Source: an uncultured Anaerolineae bacterium
GTDB taxonomy: Bacteria > Chloroflexota > Anaerolineae > Anaerolineales > Villigracilaceae
Length of the DNA: 33,134 bases
NCBI GenBank assembly: GCA_903910795.1
Contig: CAIWAX010000008.1
Span: 1-33,134 of the forward strand
Direction: 5' to 3'
Position numbers and translations under genes: made by a program. The notes beneath the pieces were generated by a model. The model was not told the DNA's origin and made no database searches. It was given only the letters and a program-made list of their open reading frames with translations. Of the stretch, positions 24,810-32,742 are shown piece after piece; within the stretch, counting starts at the first letter, position 1; each line of letters begins with the position of its first letter.

Positions 24810-24838
24810 TTTACGGATGACGTTTTCAGCCTTATAAT
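24810..24838 (+). promoter_or_regulatory. Promoter placed for a leaderless transcript of the C39-like gene
   Basis: TTTACG (24810-24815), a 17-base spacer and a perfect TATAAT (24833-24838) precede the ATG (24846) by only 7 bases. The start of transcription would coincide with the start codon. There is no ribosome site before that ATG. Confidence 0.55.
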
Positions 24839-24845
24839 CATCCAC

Positions 24846-26207
24846 ATGTCAAGAATCCCTGGACCTTACCGTCTGCCACTATCCATTCTCACATTAATGC
24901 TACTGGTTGTTGTTGTTTTCAATATCCCGTTTGTGAATGAAAAACTTTCATGGCGTCTGGATGAGCTGCGCTCAAAAATCATTTACTTTTTTCACCCGCC
25001 CGCCGAGGCAGTTTTTGTGCCCGCGCAGAGACCAACTCCGGGCAGCAGCTTAACACCCACAGCAGCGCCGACCAAAACACTAACTCCGGCGCCAACCTCC
25101 AACGCATCAGCCACCCCCACTGGTCCAACAGCCACCCCGACAGTAACACCCACTCCGCTGCCAGCCAGCGTCACTCTGCCGGGTGTCGTGTATATCGATC
25201 AAACCGGCGGGTGGAATTTGTGCGGCCCTTCCAATCTGGCCATGGCTTTGAAATTCTGGAAATGGAATGGAACCCGCGATGAAATACTGCATGAAATAAA
25301 GCCAGGGATTAACGACCCCAAGCTGCAATTTTTTGAGCGTGGTAAAACAGATAAAAATGTGATGCCCTATGAAATGGTGGATTATGTAAACAACAAGACC
25401 AGTTTCCACGCGATTTACCGTTACGGCGGCAATCCGGATTTGCTCAAACGATTCATCGCCGCCGGTTACCCCATGCTGATTGAAAAAGGGGAATACCAAA
25501 TCGATGTAAATAATGTCATGAGTTGGATGGGACATTATCAATTTATCACCGGTTACAACGATGCCGATCAGACCTTCCTGGTTCAGGATACCTACAAAGA
25601 TGGGCCTAACCATAAAGTCTCTTATGCACAAATCAGCAATGAATGGCGGGCTTTCGATTACATTTTCATGATTGTCTACCCCGCCGAGCGTGAAGATGCC
25701 GTGCATGCCTTGCTGGGGGATTGGGCCGATCCACAATGGGCCAACCAGCATGCCCTCGATATCGCCAACCAGGAGACCAAAAGCCTGACGGGCCTGGACG
25801 CTTACTTCGCCTGGTTCAACAAAGGCACCAGCCACGTGGCCCTGCTCCAATATTTTGACGCGGCCTCGGCTTATGATCAGGCCTTTTTGTTATACCCGGA
25901 TTTGCCGGTTGACAAAACCAAGCTGCCTTATCGTATGATGTGGTACCAGACCGGCCCTTACAAAGCTTATTTCTACGCAAGCAGGTATAAGGATGTCATC
26001 AGTCTGGCGAATGTAACCCTGGCAACTGTCAGTGACGGATCGCTCGAGGAGAGTCTTTTCTGGCGCGGCATGGCTGAACAGGCGATTGGCGCTGGAGACA
26101 GCGCAGTTGCCGATTTCAAAGCCGCCAATCATCTCAATCCTAAAATGAGCGCTGTCATACAGGCGCTTCAATCTTTGGGAATTGCCCCCGAAGTACCATT
26201 GAAATAA
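24846..26207 (+). CDS. Membrane-anchored C39-like cysteine peptidase with TPR-like C-terminus
   Basis: The 453-residue protein has an N-terminal membrane segment (about 9-27) and a Thr/Pro/Ala linker (about 60-112). A papain-fold C39-type domain (about 115-285) follows, with Cys126 (NLCGPSNLAMALKFW), His230 (GHYQFITGYN) and Asp248 (VQDTY). Helical TPR-like repeats lie at about 320-450 (AWFNKGTSHVALLQYFDAASAYDQAFLLYP, then a second ALADFKAANHLNP-type repeat). It should be a cell-surface hydrolase or binding protein; members of this family in Chloroflexota are mostly uncharacterised. It is followed after 3 bases by the SbcD-like gene, so the two are cotranscribed. No ribosome site is visible; a leaderless mRNA is likely. 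Confidence 0.85.
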   Translation: MSRIPGPYRLPLSILTLMLLVVVVFNIPFVNEKLSWRLDELRSKIIYFFHPPAEAVFVPAQRPTPGSSLTPTAAPTKTLTPAPTSNASATPTGPTATPTVTPTPLPASVTLPGVVYIDQTGGWNLCGPSNLAMALKFWKWNGTRDEILHEIKPGINDPKLQFFERGKTDKNVMPYEMVDYVNNKTSFHAIYRYGGNPDLLKRFIAAGYPMLIEKGEYQIDVNNVMSWMGHYQFITGYNDADQTFLVQDTYKDGPNHKVSYAQISNEWRAFDYIFMIVYPAEREDAVHALLGDWADPQWANQHALDIANQETKSLTGLDAYFAWFNKGTSHVALLQYFDAASAYDQAFLLYPDLPVDKTKLPYRMMWYQTGPYKAYFYASRYKDVISLANVTLATVSDGSLEESLFWRGMAEQAIGAGDSAVADFKAANHLNPKMSAVIQALQSLGIAPEVPLK

Positions 26208-26210
26208 ACC

Positions 26211-27500
26211 ATGCGACTCTTACATTTTGCCGACGCGCACATCGATATGGCCAATTATGGCCGGCATGATCCCGAAACCGGTCTGCCCTTCCGGGTGCTG
26301 GATTTCCTCAAATCGCTGGATACGATTGTAAATACCGCGATAGATGAAAAAGTAGAGCTGGTCATTTTTGCCGGAGATGCTTACAAAGACCGCACTCCAT
26401 CCCCAACTTTTCAACGCGAGTGGGGCAAGCGTATCATGCGCCTCTCCGCCGCAAAAATCCCAACCATTTTGCTGATCGGCAACCATGATCTTTCCCCCGC
26501 GCTCGGGCGCGCGCACGCTCTACAAGAATTCGAAACCCTGCAAGTTCCCTATTTACGCGTGATATCCAGACCACAGTTGTTGACTGCCCGTGAGCTTGGC
26601 ATCCCGGCCCAGGTGATTGGCCTGCCGTGGATTTCACGCTCTGGCCTGATGGCAGCGCTGGTCTCGTACGAGAACCGGGATGATCCCAAAACCGACCAGA
26701 TGGCCCCCAAAGAGATTTTTACCCAGATTGAAGACCGGCTGTCCGATCTGGTCAGCAACTACCTGGAGGAGGTGGACCCGACTCTGCCTGTCATCCTGAC
26801 CGCGCACGCCTCGGTGCAGGGCGCCATCTTTGGCGGCGAGCGCATGGTTATGCTGGGAACCGATCTGGTGCTGCCTGGCTCACTGGTAAAAGATACACGC
26901 CTGGATTATGTAGCCCTCGGCCACATTCACAAACCACAAAACCTGAACGGCCCAGGCCCCGATCCGCAAGATACCAGCGCATACCAACACCCACCGGTCA
27001 TTTATCCTGGTTCGATTGAACGTGTGGATTTTGGAGAAGCTCGCGATAATAAATATTTCATCATAGCAGATGTGGAACATGGCAAAACAAAGGTTGAGTG
27101 GCGCATGCTGAAAGAAACCCGGCCTTTCATTGAGACTTACTTAAAGCTGGAGAACACAGACGATATAACCGGGAAAGTCAAAGCGATCTTACCCAACGCC
27201 AGAAAGATCAAGGATGCAATCGTCAAACTCACGCTCGAATATCCGCGAGATTACGAAAGCCTGATCAACGATGCGGAAATCCGCGAATATGCTTCAACGG
27301 CGTTTGAATTTCACCTGCTGAAACGCCCACAATCTGAAAACCGTGTGCGGCTCGATCCAGGTCAAAATATCGCCAGCCTGTCAGCGCTCGAGCTGCTTGA
27401 AAAATACTGGCAAGCCAGCCATACTGCAGACAATGACATGGAAGTTCTCCAACAACTGGCCAGACAGGTACTGAATCCGCAAGATTCTTCGTTTGAATAA
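26211..27500 (+). CDS. sbcD: SbcD/Mre11-type DNA repair exonuclease subunit
   Basis: The 429-residue metallophosphatase-fold protein has the motifs of Mre11-type nucleases: FADAHID (6-12), FAGDAYKDR (about 54-62), GNHD (about 95-98), TAHAS (about 197-201) and GHIHKPQN (about 240-247). A capping and partner-binding C-terminus of about 150 residues follows. With the SbcC ATPase it would open DNA ends and hairpins. sbcC is usually next door but the following gene is a PIG-L deacetylase, so the partner must be elsewhere. The ATG is 3 bases after the previous stop. The family assignment is firm; its pairing with SbcC is inferred. Confidence 0.9.
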   Translation: MRLLHFADAHIDMANYGRHDPETGLPFRVLDFLKSLDTIVNTAIDEKVELVIFAGDAYKDRTPSPTFQREWGKRIMRLSAAKIPTILLIGNHDLSPALGRAHALQEFETLQVPYLRVISRPQLLTARELGIPAQVIGLPWISRSGLMAALVSYENRDDPKTDQMAPKEIFTQIEDRLSDLVSNYLEEVDPTLPVILTAHASVQGAIFGGERMVMLGTDLVLPGSLVKDTRLDYVALGHIHKPQNLNGPGPDPQDTSAYQHPPVIYPGSIERVDFGEARDNKYFIIADVEHGKTKVEWRMLKETRPFIETYLKLENTDDITGKVKAILPNARKIKDAIVKLTLEYPRDYESLINDAEIREYASTAFEFHLLKRPQSENRVRLDPGQNIASLSALELLEKYWQASHTADNDMEVLQQLARQVLNPQDSSFE

Positions 27501-27515
27501 GGTTGAGACTATATT

Positions 27516-28253
27516 ATGCGCTGGATATATATTTCCCCACACTTTGACGATGCCGTTCTATCCTGCGGCGGGCTGATCTGGGAACAAACTCACCGTGGGG
27601 TTCCAGTTGAAATCTGGACGGTAAACGCCGGCGATCCACCACCAGGCTCCGTATCCGATTTAATCACCCGCGTACATACAATGTGGAATACGGGAACACC
27701 CCAGGAAACCGTTGAGCAGCGCAGAATTGAAGACCAGAACGCAGCCCGCCGGGTCGGCGCCACACTTCAACATCTGAAGATGGTGGATGCCCTCTACCGT
27801 AGAAACAACACCGGTTCGCTTATCTATACGCATGGTGTTTTTGAGCCTATTCATGCGAGCGAAACCGGCATCGTTGAAGAAACTGCCGGGCAAATCGCCG
27901 CGCTGCTTTTCGAAACAGACATCCTTGTCTGCCCGCTGGCTCTGGGCGGGCACGTCGACCATGTCATCACCCGGCGCGCAGTGGAAAGCCTGCGTCCCCC
28001 AGGCGCCTCCCTAAGATACTACGCAGATATTCCCTATCTTTTCAGACATGAAGGTGAACTGGCGCCGGCCACTGAAGACCTGCGCATTGAAAATCATTTC
28101 ATCTCCGCTCCCGGGCTGGCTGCCTGGCAGGCTGCGATCGAAGAACACGTTTCACAAATATCTTCTCTCTTTATAGATGTGGAGGATATGCGCAGGTTGA
28201 TCAAAGATTATTGCATTTCCAGAAGCGGCCAGTACCTTTGGGAGCGTGTGTAG
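27516..28253 (+). CDS. PIG-L/LmbE family N-acetylglucosamine-type deacetylase
   Basis: The 245-residue protein is a zinc-dependent deacetylase. Metal ligands are visible as SPHFDDAVLSCGG (His9, Asp12) and GGHVDHV (His146, Asp148, His149). The usual PHPDDE motif is PHFDDA here, which still keeps the ligands. The family removes acetyl groups from GlcNAc-type substrates, including in thiol cofactor, glycolipid and antibiotic synthesis; no partner here points to a specific one. An AAGGTTGAG site precedes the ATG, 15 bases after the SbcD stop, so it probably shares that transcript. Confidence 0.88.
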   Translation: MRWIYISPHFDDAVLSCGGLIWEQTHRGVPVEIWTVNAGDPPPGSVSDLITRVHTMWNTGTPQETVEQRRIEDQNAARRVGATLQHLKMVDALYRRNNTGSLIYTHGVFEPIHASETGIVEETAGQIAALLFETDILVCPLALGGHVDHVITRRAVESLRPPGASLRYYADIPYLFRHEGELAPATEDLRIENHFISAPGLAAWQAAIEEHVSQISSLFIDVEDMRRLIKDYCISRSGQYLWERV

Positions 28254-28288
28254 ACCGGCCATAGGTAGCGATTTTCCCCAATCCTTGC

Positions 28289-28317
28289 TTGATTTCATAA
28301 GAAAATCGTGATATAGT
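28289..28317 (+). promoter_or_regulatory. Promoter of greA
   Basis: TTGATT (28289-28294), an exact 17-base spacer and TATAGT (28312-28317). The leader to the greA ATG would be about 80 bases. Confidence 0.65.
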
Positions 28318-28353
28318 AGGGCACGCTCGCAACCAGGAGCACCGTTATCCATC

Positions 28354-28377
28354 GTTGCATCCCTTCAGGGATGCAAC
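28354..28377 (+). promoter_or_regulatory. Hairpin in the greA leader
   Basis: GTTGCATCCCT (28354-28364) and AGGGATGCAAC (28367-28377) form a perfect 11-bp stem with a 2-base loop, 27 bases before the start codon. There is no T-run, so it is not a standard terminator. It may control translation or mRNA stability. Confidence 0.5.
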
Positions 28378-28404
28378 ATATCTTATAGACAGGGTTTTGA
28401 AATT

Positions 28405-28875
28405 ATGCCAGCCACCTACTTAACCAAAGATGGTTTCCAAAAGCTTCAAGATGAGCTTGAATTTCTCCGCTCTGCCAAACGCCAGGAAGTTGCTGAACGA
28501 CTTCACGAAGCCATGGAAGGCGGGGAATTGATTGAAAATGCTGAATATGAGGCCGCAAAAAACGAGCAGGCTTTTGTGGAAGGCCGTATTCAGGAATTGG
28601 AAATTATCCTTGCGGCGGCACATATCATTGATGACGCGACCTCTCACCAGGATCCAACCCTGGTGCAGGTCGGCGATACAGTCGTCATACAGGAAGAAGG
28701 CGGTTCACCTGAGGAATACACGATCGTGGGCGCCGCGGAAGCGGACCCCCGTTCAGGAAAAATCTCCAATGAATCTCCACTCGGCCGGGCGCTGATCAAT
28801 CACCATCCTGGCGATGTGGTCACCATCGATGCACCGGGCGGATCGTTCAAAGTAAAGGTAATAAAGACCACCTGA
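28405..28875 (+). CDS. greA: Transcription elongation factor GreA
   Basis: The 156-residue protein is of standard length. It has the N-terminal coiled coil (YLTKDGFQKLQDELEFL to about residue 75) and a C-terminal FKBP-like domain (VQVGDTVVIQ, EYTIVGAAEADP, ISNESPLGRALI). It helps stalled RNA polymerase cut back its transcript. The acidic tip, usually GDLSENAEY, reads GELIENAEY: the metal-binding Asp is Glu while the second acidic residue is kept, a conservative change. The ATG has only a weak upstream site (ACAGGG). Its own promoter and a leader hairpin lie upstream. Confidence 0.96.
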   Translation: MPATYLTKDGFQKLQDELEFLRSAKRQEVAERLHEAMEGGELIENAEYEAAKNEQAFVEGRIQELEIILAAAHIIDDATSHQDPTLVQVGDTVVIQEEGGSPEEYTIVGAAEADPRSGKISNESPLGRALINHHPGDVVTIDAPGGSFKVKVIKTT

Positions 28876-28897
28876 AAGACTGGGGCAGTCACACCAG

Positions 28898-28955
28898 GCC
28901 CCGCGCGCACCCTGCCAAAGCAGGGTGTTTTGCCGCGGGGCTTTTAATTTTTTTG
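28898..28955 (+). terminator. greA terminator with nested stems
   Basis: The outer stem GCCCCGCG/CGCGGGGC (28899-28906 with 28934-28941) encloses the inner stem CACCCTGC/GCAGGGTG (28908-28915, 28920-28927). A T-rich tail follows. Confidence 0.85.
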
Positions 28956-28969
28956 AGAGGCATGTAATC

Positions 28970-30523
28970 ATGGCAGAATATAACTCGCTCGAACAAGTTC
29001 GCTTGCAAAAAATCACTGAACTGCGTGCTGCTGGCGTTGAGCCATACCCAACCCGCGCCGAAAGGACACACACAGCCGCCCAGGCCATTGCCGAATTCGA
29101 AGCTGCCGAAAAGACCGCCGGCCCGGGGAATCCACCCGCGGAAATAAAGGCCATCCTGACAGGGCGTATTCGCGCCACCCGCGCAATGGGAAAACTCAGC
29201 TTTGCCCATATCGAAGATGTCACCGGGAAAATTCAACTTTTCCTGCGCATCAATGAATTAGGCCAGGAACGCGTCAGCTTCTTTGATAAATACTATGATA
29301 TCGGTGATTTTGTGCAGGCTTCCGGCGTCTTAATGCGCACGCGCACCGGTGAAATCACGCTGCATGTCCATGATTATGCCTTGCTTGCCAAAGCTGTTTC
29401 CCCGCTGCCCGCCAGCAAAGATGTGACGCAGGAAGATGGCAGCGTCATCCGTTATGCCGCGCTGGAAGGCGCCGAGTTACGCGCCCGCCAACGCTACGCG
29501 GATCTGGCAGTCAACCCGGATGTCCGCGAAACCTTTCGCAAACGGGCCCGCATTATCTCGGTCTTGCGCCGGTTCCTGGATGAGCATGATTTCCTGGAAG
29601 TAGAGACACCCATCCTGCAGCCGCTGTATGGCGGCGCCGCCGCGCGCCCTTTTACCACCTATCACAACCAGCTCAAGCAGCAGCTATACCTGCGTATTTC
29701 GTTCGAGCTTTATCTGAAACGCTTGCTGGTGGGAAATCTGGAACGGGTTTACGAAATTGGGCGCGATTTCCGCAATGAAGGCGTTTCCTTCAAGCACAAT
29801 CCTGAATTCACCCAGCTTGAGTTTTACTGGGCTTACGCAGATTACCTCAAGGTAATGGAACTGACTGAACAGATGGTTTCAACTGCCTGCCATGCAGTCA
29901 ACGGTACCTATAAAATTGTTTACCAGGGCCAGGATATCGATTTCACGCCACCCTGGAAACGTTTGGAAATGCGCCAGGGAATCATGGATGTGACCGGTAT
30001 TGATATCCACGCCCACCCGGATGCGGAAAGTTTGCTGGCAACCATGCGCGCCAAAGGCTACAACCCGCCCCACATGGCTACCCGCGGAAAACTGATCGAT
30101 TATCTGGTTGGCGAATATCTCGAACCGACCCTCATCCAGCCGACCTTCCTGTATGATTACCCGCGCGATATTTCACCGTTGGCCAAATCCAAACCAGGTG
30201 ATCCGCTGACGGTGGAACGCTTTGAAGGCTACGTCGCGGGTTTTGAATTGTGCAATGCCTTCACCGAATTAAACGATCCGCTTGACCAGGAACAGCGTTT
30301 CATCGAAATGGGCCGCGATTACACGGCCGAAGATGAAGAACTTAACCTGATGGATGAGGATTACTTGCGCGCCATGCGCTACGGTATGCCCCCCAACGGC
30401 GGCTTCGGCATGGGGGTTGACCGGCTTACCATGCTTTTGACAGATAAACACTCCATTCGCGAAGTACTGCTCTTCCCGCATCTACGCAGTGATGAAGCGG
30501 GGGGAAGCGAAACCCGCGAATAG
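28970..30523 (+). CDS. lysS: Lysyl-tRNA synthetase, class II
   Basis: The protein has 517 residues from ATG 28970 (GAGAGG 9 bases upstream; an earlier in-frame ATG at 28925 lies in the terminator). The anticodon-binding OB fold (about 60-150) is followed by the class II catalytic core with motif 2 (GRDFRNEG, then HNPEF) and motif 3 (GMGVDRLTMLL). It attaches lysine to tRNA-Lys. It is transcribed as a single unit between two terminators. Confidence 0.97.
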   Translation: MAEYNSLEQVRLQKITELRAAGVEPYPTRAERTHTAAQAIAEFEAAEKTAGPGNPPAEIKAILTGRIRATRAMGKLSFAHIEDVTGKIQLFLRINELGQERVSFFDKYYDIGDFVQASGVLMRTRTGEITLHVHDYALLAKAVSPLPASKDVTQEDGSVIRYAALEGAELRARQRYADLAVNPDVRETFRKRARIISVLRRFLDEHDFLEVETPILQPLYGGAAARPFTTYHNQLKQQLYLRISFELYLKRLLVGNLERVYEIGRDFRNEGVSFKHNPEFTQLEFYWAYADYLKVMELTEQMVSTACHAVNGTYKIVYQGQDIDFTPPWKRLEMRQGIMDVTGIDIHAHPDAESLLATMRAKGYNPPHMATRGKLIDYLVGEYLEPTLIQPTFLYDYPRDISPLAKSKPGDPLTVERFEGYVAGFELCNAFTELNDPLDQEQRFIEMGRDYTAEDEELNLMDEDYLRAMRYGMPPNGGFGMGVDRLTMLLTDKHSIREVLLFPHLRSDEAGGSETRE

Positions 30524-30534
30524 ATCGCAACCTG

Positions 30535-30580
30535 GAAGGCACCCAGTCATGCTTGCATGAGCTGTGTGCCTTCTTTTTTT
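30535..30580 (+). terminator. lysS terminator
   Basis: GAAGGCAC..AGTCATG pairs with CATGA..GTGTGCCTTC around a CTTG loop and is followed by T7. Confidence 0.85.
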
Positions 30581-30649
30581 ATTTATTTTCCTTGAACAAC
30601 ATGTTCCATATTAACGGTACTTTTTAGCGAAAACGACAAGGAGAAATCT

Positions 30650-32176
30650 ATGGCAGACTCATTCAATTGCCCAAACTGCGGCGCGCCGCTGGATTATAAA
30701 GGCAGTGATCCGATCATTCGCTGTCCGTTCTGCAATAGCTCGGTCATTGTACCGGACAACCTGCGCGGCCAGCCCTCTTTTTCATCCCAGCCCCACAACT
30801 TCACCATGACAGGTTCTGGCGATTTGGGCGCACTCATCAGCCAGGCCCGGCGCTTCAAGGAAGTCAAAGAACTGGCGATGGCGGGCCGGGAAGATGAAGC
30901 CATACAGTTGTACATGGGGATCACCGGAGCCAACGCGGATATTGCCAGGAGTTCAGTTGAATCTCTGGCACGCGGGCTGCCGATCAAATTTTCGAGTAGC
31001 ACAGGTGCGGTCATCCAAACCGTTTTGAGCGGGCCTGGCGGAGTAAATCCACCCATTCCATTTACCCAAATACCGGCCAACAACTATGATCCAATCACAA
31101 TCGACCAGAAATCCGGCCGTGGGCTACTGCGCACCATCGGCTGCGGGATAGGCTGCTTTACCGCCGGGATGGTAATTTTTATCCTGATCGTGACCCTGGT
31201 GCCCGCCGCCGCTGGTTTGATGGGGATGGCAGTCGGTCTCAACCCGAATCTGGTATTGACCATGCTCCCTTTAATTTCGACAGTCGATACCACACCCGTT
31301 CCAACCACCATCAAGGAACTCACCAATACTCCCGAAGCGCGGAAAACGCCGACTGCCGCCCCAACCGCCACGGCTGGTTTCGCCAACCAGGTATTTTCAT
31401 TTGGCAAGGCCGGCGCTGCGCCCGGTTCATTCGGAGATGTGCGCGCCATCGCGATCGATCCGGTAACAAGCACCATCTACGTTGCGGATTATACAGATGG
31501 ACGGGTACAGGCCTTTAACTTGCAAGGAAAATTTATTACCCAATGGATTGTCCCCGGCAGTAACCTGATCATTCAGGGCATGGCTGCCGATCACAAAGGA
31601 AACCTGTATGTCGTGGCATCCGGGAATATCCTGGTTTACAACGTGCAGTGGGAACTCACCACAACATTAAAACCCGCGAGCCTGAATGACCATTATGAAG
31701 ATGTAGCGGTGCTGTCTGACGGCAGCCTGATGGTTGTTTCTAGAGGTGAAAATGTGGTGCATCTTTCCACGGCAGGAAAAGTCCTGAATCGCTTTGATCA
31801 AGCCATTTCCCATATTACCGGCAAAGCAGAACTGGGTTCAAAAATCGCGGTGGATGGATCCGGGAATATTTATTTACTTGGTATCTTCAGCAACGCTGTC
31901 TTTATCTATAACCCCCAGGGAAAGTTTCTCAGGCGCTTTGGGAGTGATGGAGATCAACCTGGTGAATTCCGCGCCCCAATGGCGCTGGCAGTTGATGCCA
32001 AAGGGCATATATATGTCAGCGATATTAAAGGTGTGCAGATTTTTAGCAACGACGGCAGCTATAACAACGTATTAAAGGTGAATGGCGTAGCCTTTGGGTT
32101 GACTTTCGATGATCAGGGCAGCCTTTATCTCACAACCAATCAAAAAACGGTTGAAAAATATAAGATTCCACAATAG
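30650..32176 (+). CDS. Zinc-ribbon membrane protein with L7/L12-like helical motif and NHL propeller
   Basis: The 508-residue protein begins with an N-terminal zinc ribbon, Cys7-x2-Cys10 and Cys25-x2-Cys28. A helical segment at about 70-110 (VKELAMAGREDEAIQLYMGI) resembles the helical hairpin of the L7/L12 C-terminal fold. One membrane segment follows (about 160-190), then a Thr/Pro/Ala linker (about 220-250). The C-terminus (about 255-508) is NHL-type beta-propeller repeats (PGSFGDVRAIAIDP, TIYVADYTDGRVQAF, PGEFRAPMALAVDA, HIYVSDIKGVQIF). The propeller would be outside, the ribbon and helices inside. AAGGAG is 7 bases before the ATG. It is likely cotranscribed with the next gene, 7 bases away. 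The function is unknown; a sensing or scaffold role is an inference. Confidence 0.82.
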   Translation: MADSFNCPNCGAPLDYKGSDPIIRCPFCNSSVIVPDNLRGQPSFSSQPHNFTMTGSGDLGALISQARRFKEVKELAMAGREDEAIQLYMGITGANADIARSSVESLARGLPIKFSSSTGAVIQTVLSGPGGVNPPIPFTQIPANNYDPITIDQKSGRGLLRTIGCGIGCFTAGMVIFILIVTLVPAAAGLMGMAVGLNPNLVLTMLPLISTVDTTPVPTTIKELTNTPEARKTPTAAPTATAGFANQVFSFGKAGAAPGSFGDVRAIAIDPVTSTIYVADYTDGRVQAFNLQGKFITQWIVPGSNLIIQGMAADHKGNLYVVASGNILVYNVQWELTTTLKPASLNDHYEDVAVLSDGSLMVVSRGENVVHLSTAGKVLNRFDQAISHITGKAELGSKIAVDGSGNIYLLGIFSNAVFIYNPQGKFLRRFGSDGDQPGEFRAPMALAVDAKGHIYVSDIKGVQIFSNDGSYNNVLKVNGVAFGLTFDDQGSLYLTTNQKTVEKYKIPQ

Positions 32177-32183
32177 GTGAAAA

Positions 32184-32675
32184 ATGACCACAGAAAATAT
32201 ATGTCCGTTTTGCGGAGCTCCGCTTGAAAATTTGACCGAAAATAAATGCCCGTCCTGCGGCAGCTCCCTACCCGCGAGCAGTTCGGCCACCCTTATCAGC
32301 CCAAGGTCTTCGTTCAACAGCAGCGCCGAAGTGATGGATGAAGTGAAAAAGCTGGAGCGCGAGGGTAACGCAGGTGCAGCCGCGCAAGTCCTGGGCTCAG
32401 AGTTTGGTCTGGATCAGGCGGCCGCCCAACAAACCGCTGAACAGGTGCAGATCGAGCTGCAGCATGACGGCCGCGAATCCTATTCATCCGGGCCGGAAGC
32501 ACAAACCTTTGATACCAAACCGGAAGTGATTGACGCTCCGATCTACAGCACGGTTCAAAAGCCATCCAACACCCGGAACTGGATCATCGGTGGCAGCATC
32601 GGCGCAGCAGTTTTCCTGTGCTGCTGCTGTTGTCTTCCACTCCTTTCCATTATTCTAAGCATAAAAAACAAGTAA
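32184..32675 (+). CDS. Small zinc-ribbon membrane protein (partner of preceding gene)
   Basis: The 163-residue protein has a zinc ribbon with Cys7, Cys10, Cys22 and Cys25. A helical motif (about 50-90: EVMDEVKKLEREGNAGAAAQ) aligns with the L7/L12-like helices of the upstream neighbour. A polar linker and a C-terminal membrane segment (about 132-158) that contains five consecutive cysteines (FLCCCCCLP) complete it. It has no propeller, so it looks like a shortened paralogue of the N-terminal half of the neighbour. The ATG is 7 bases after the upstream stop, preceded by TAGGTGAAAA. The Cys5 run in a membrane helix is unusual and may be acylated or bind a metal, but this is not shown. Confidence 0.8.
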   Translation: MTTENICPFCGAPLENLTENKCPSCGSSLPASSSATLISPRSSFNSSAEVMDEVKKLEREGNAGAAAQVLGSEFGLDQAAAQQTAEQVQIELQHDGRESYSSGPEAQTFDTKPEVIDAPIYSTVQKPSNTRNWIIGGSIGAAVFLCCCCCLPLLSIILSIKNK

Positions 32676-32716
32676 AAAAGACGGGCTGTCCAAAAGCTGG
32701 GCAGCCCGTCTTTTTT
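32674..32716. terminator. Bidirectional terminator between zinc-ribbon gene and ACR3 gene
   Basis: AAAAAAGACGGGCTG (32674-32688) pairs with CAGCCCGTCTTTTTT (32702-32716). The left arm starts within the stop codon of the preceding gene; the right arm faces the convergent permease gene. Confidence 0.85.
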
Positions 32717-32742
32717 GCATTTCATGAATGATCAGCCAGATT

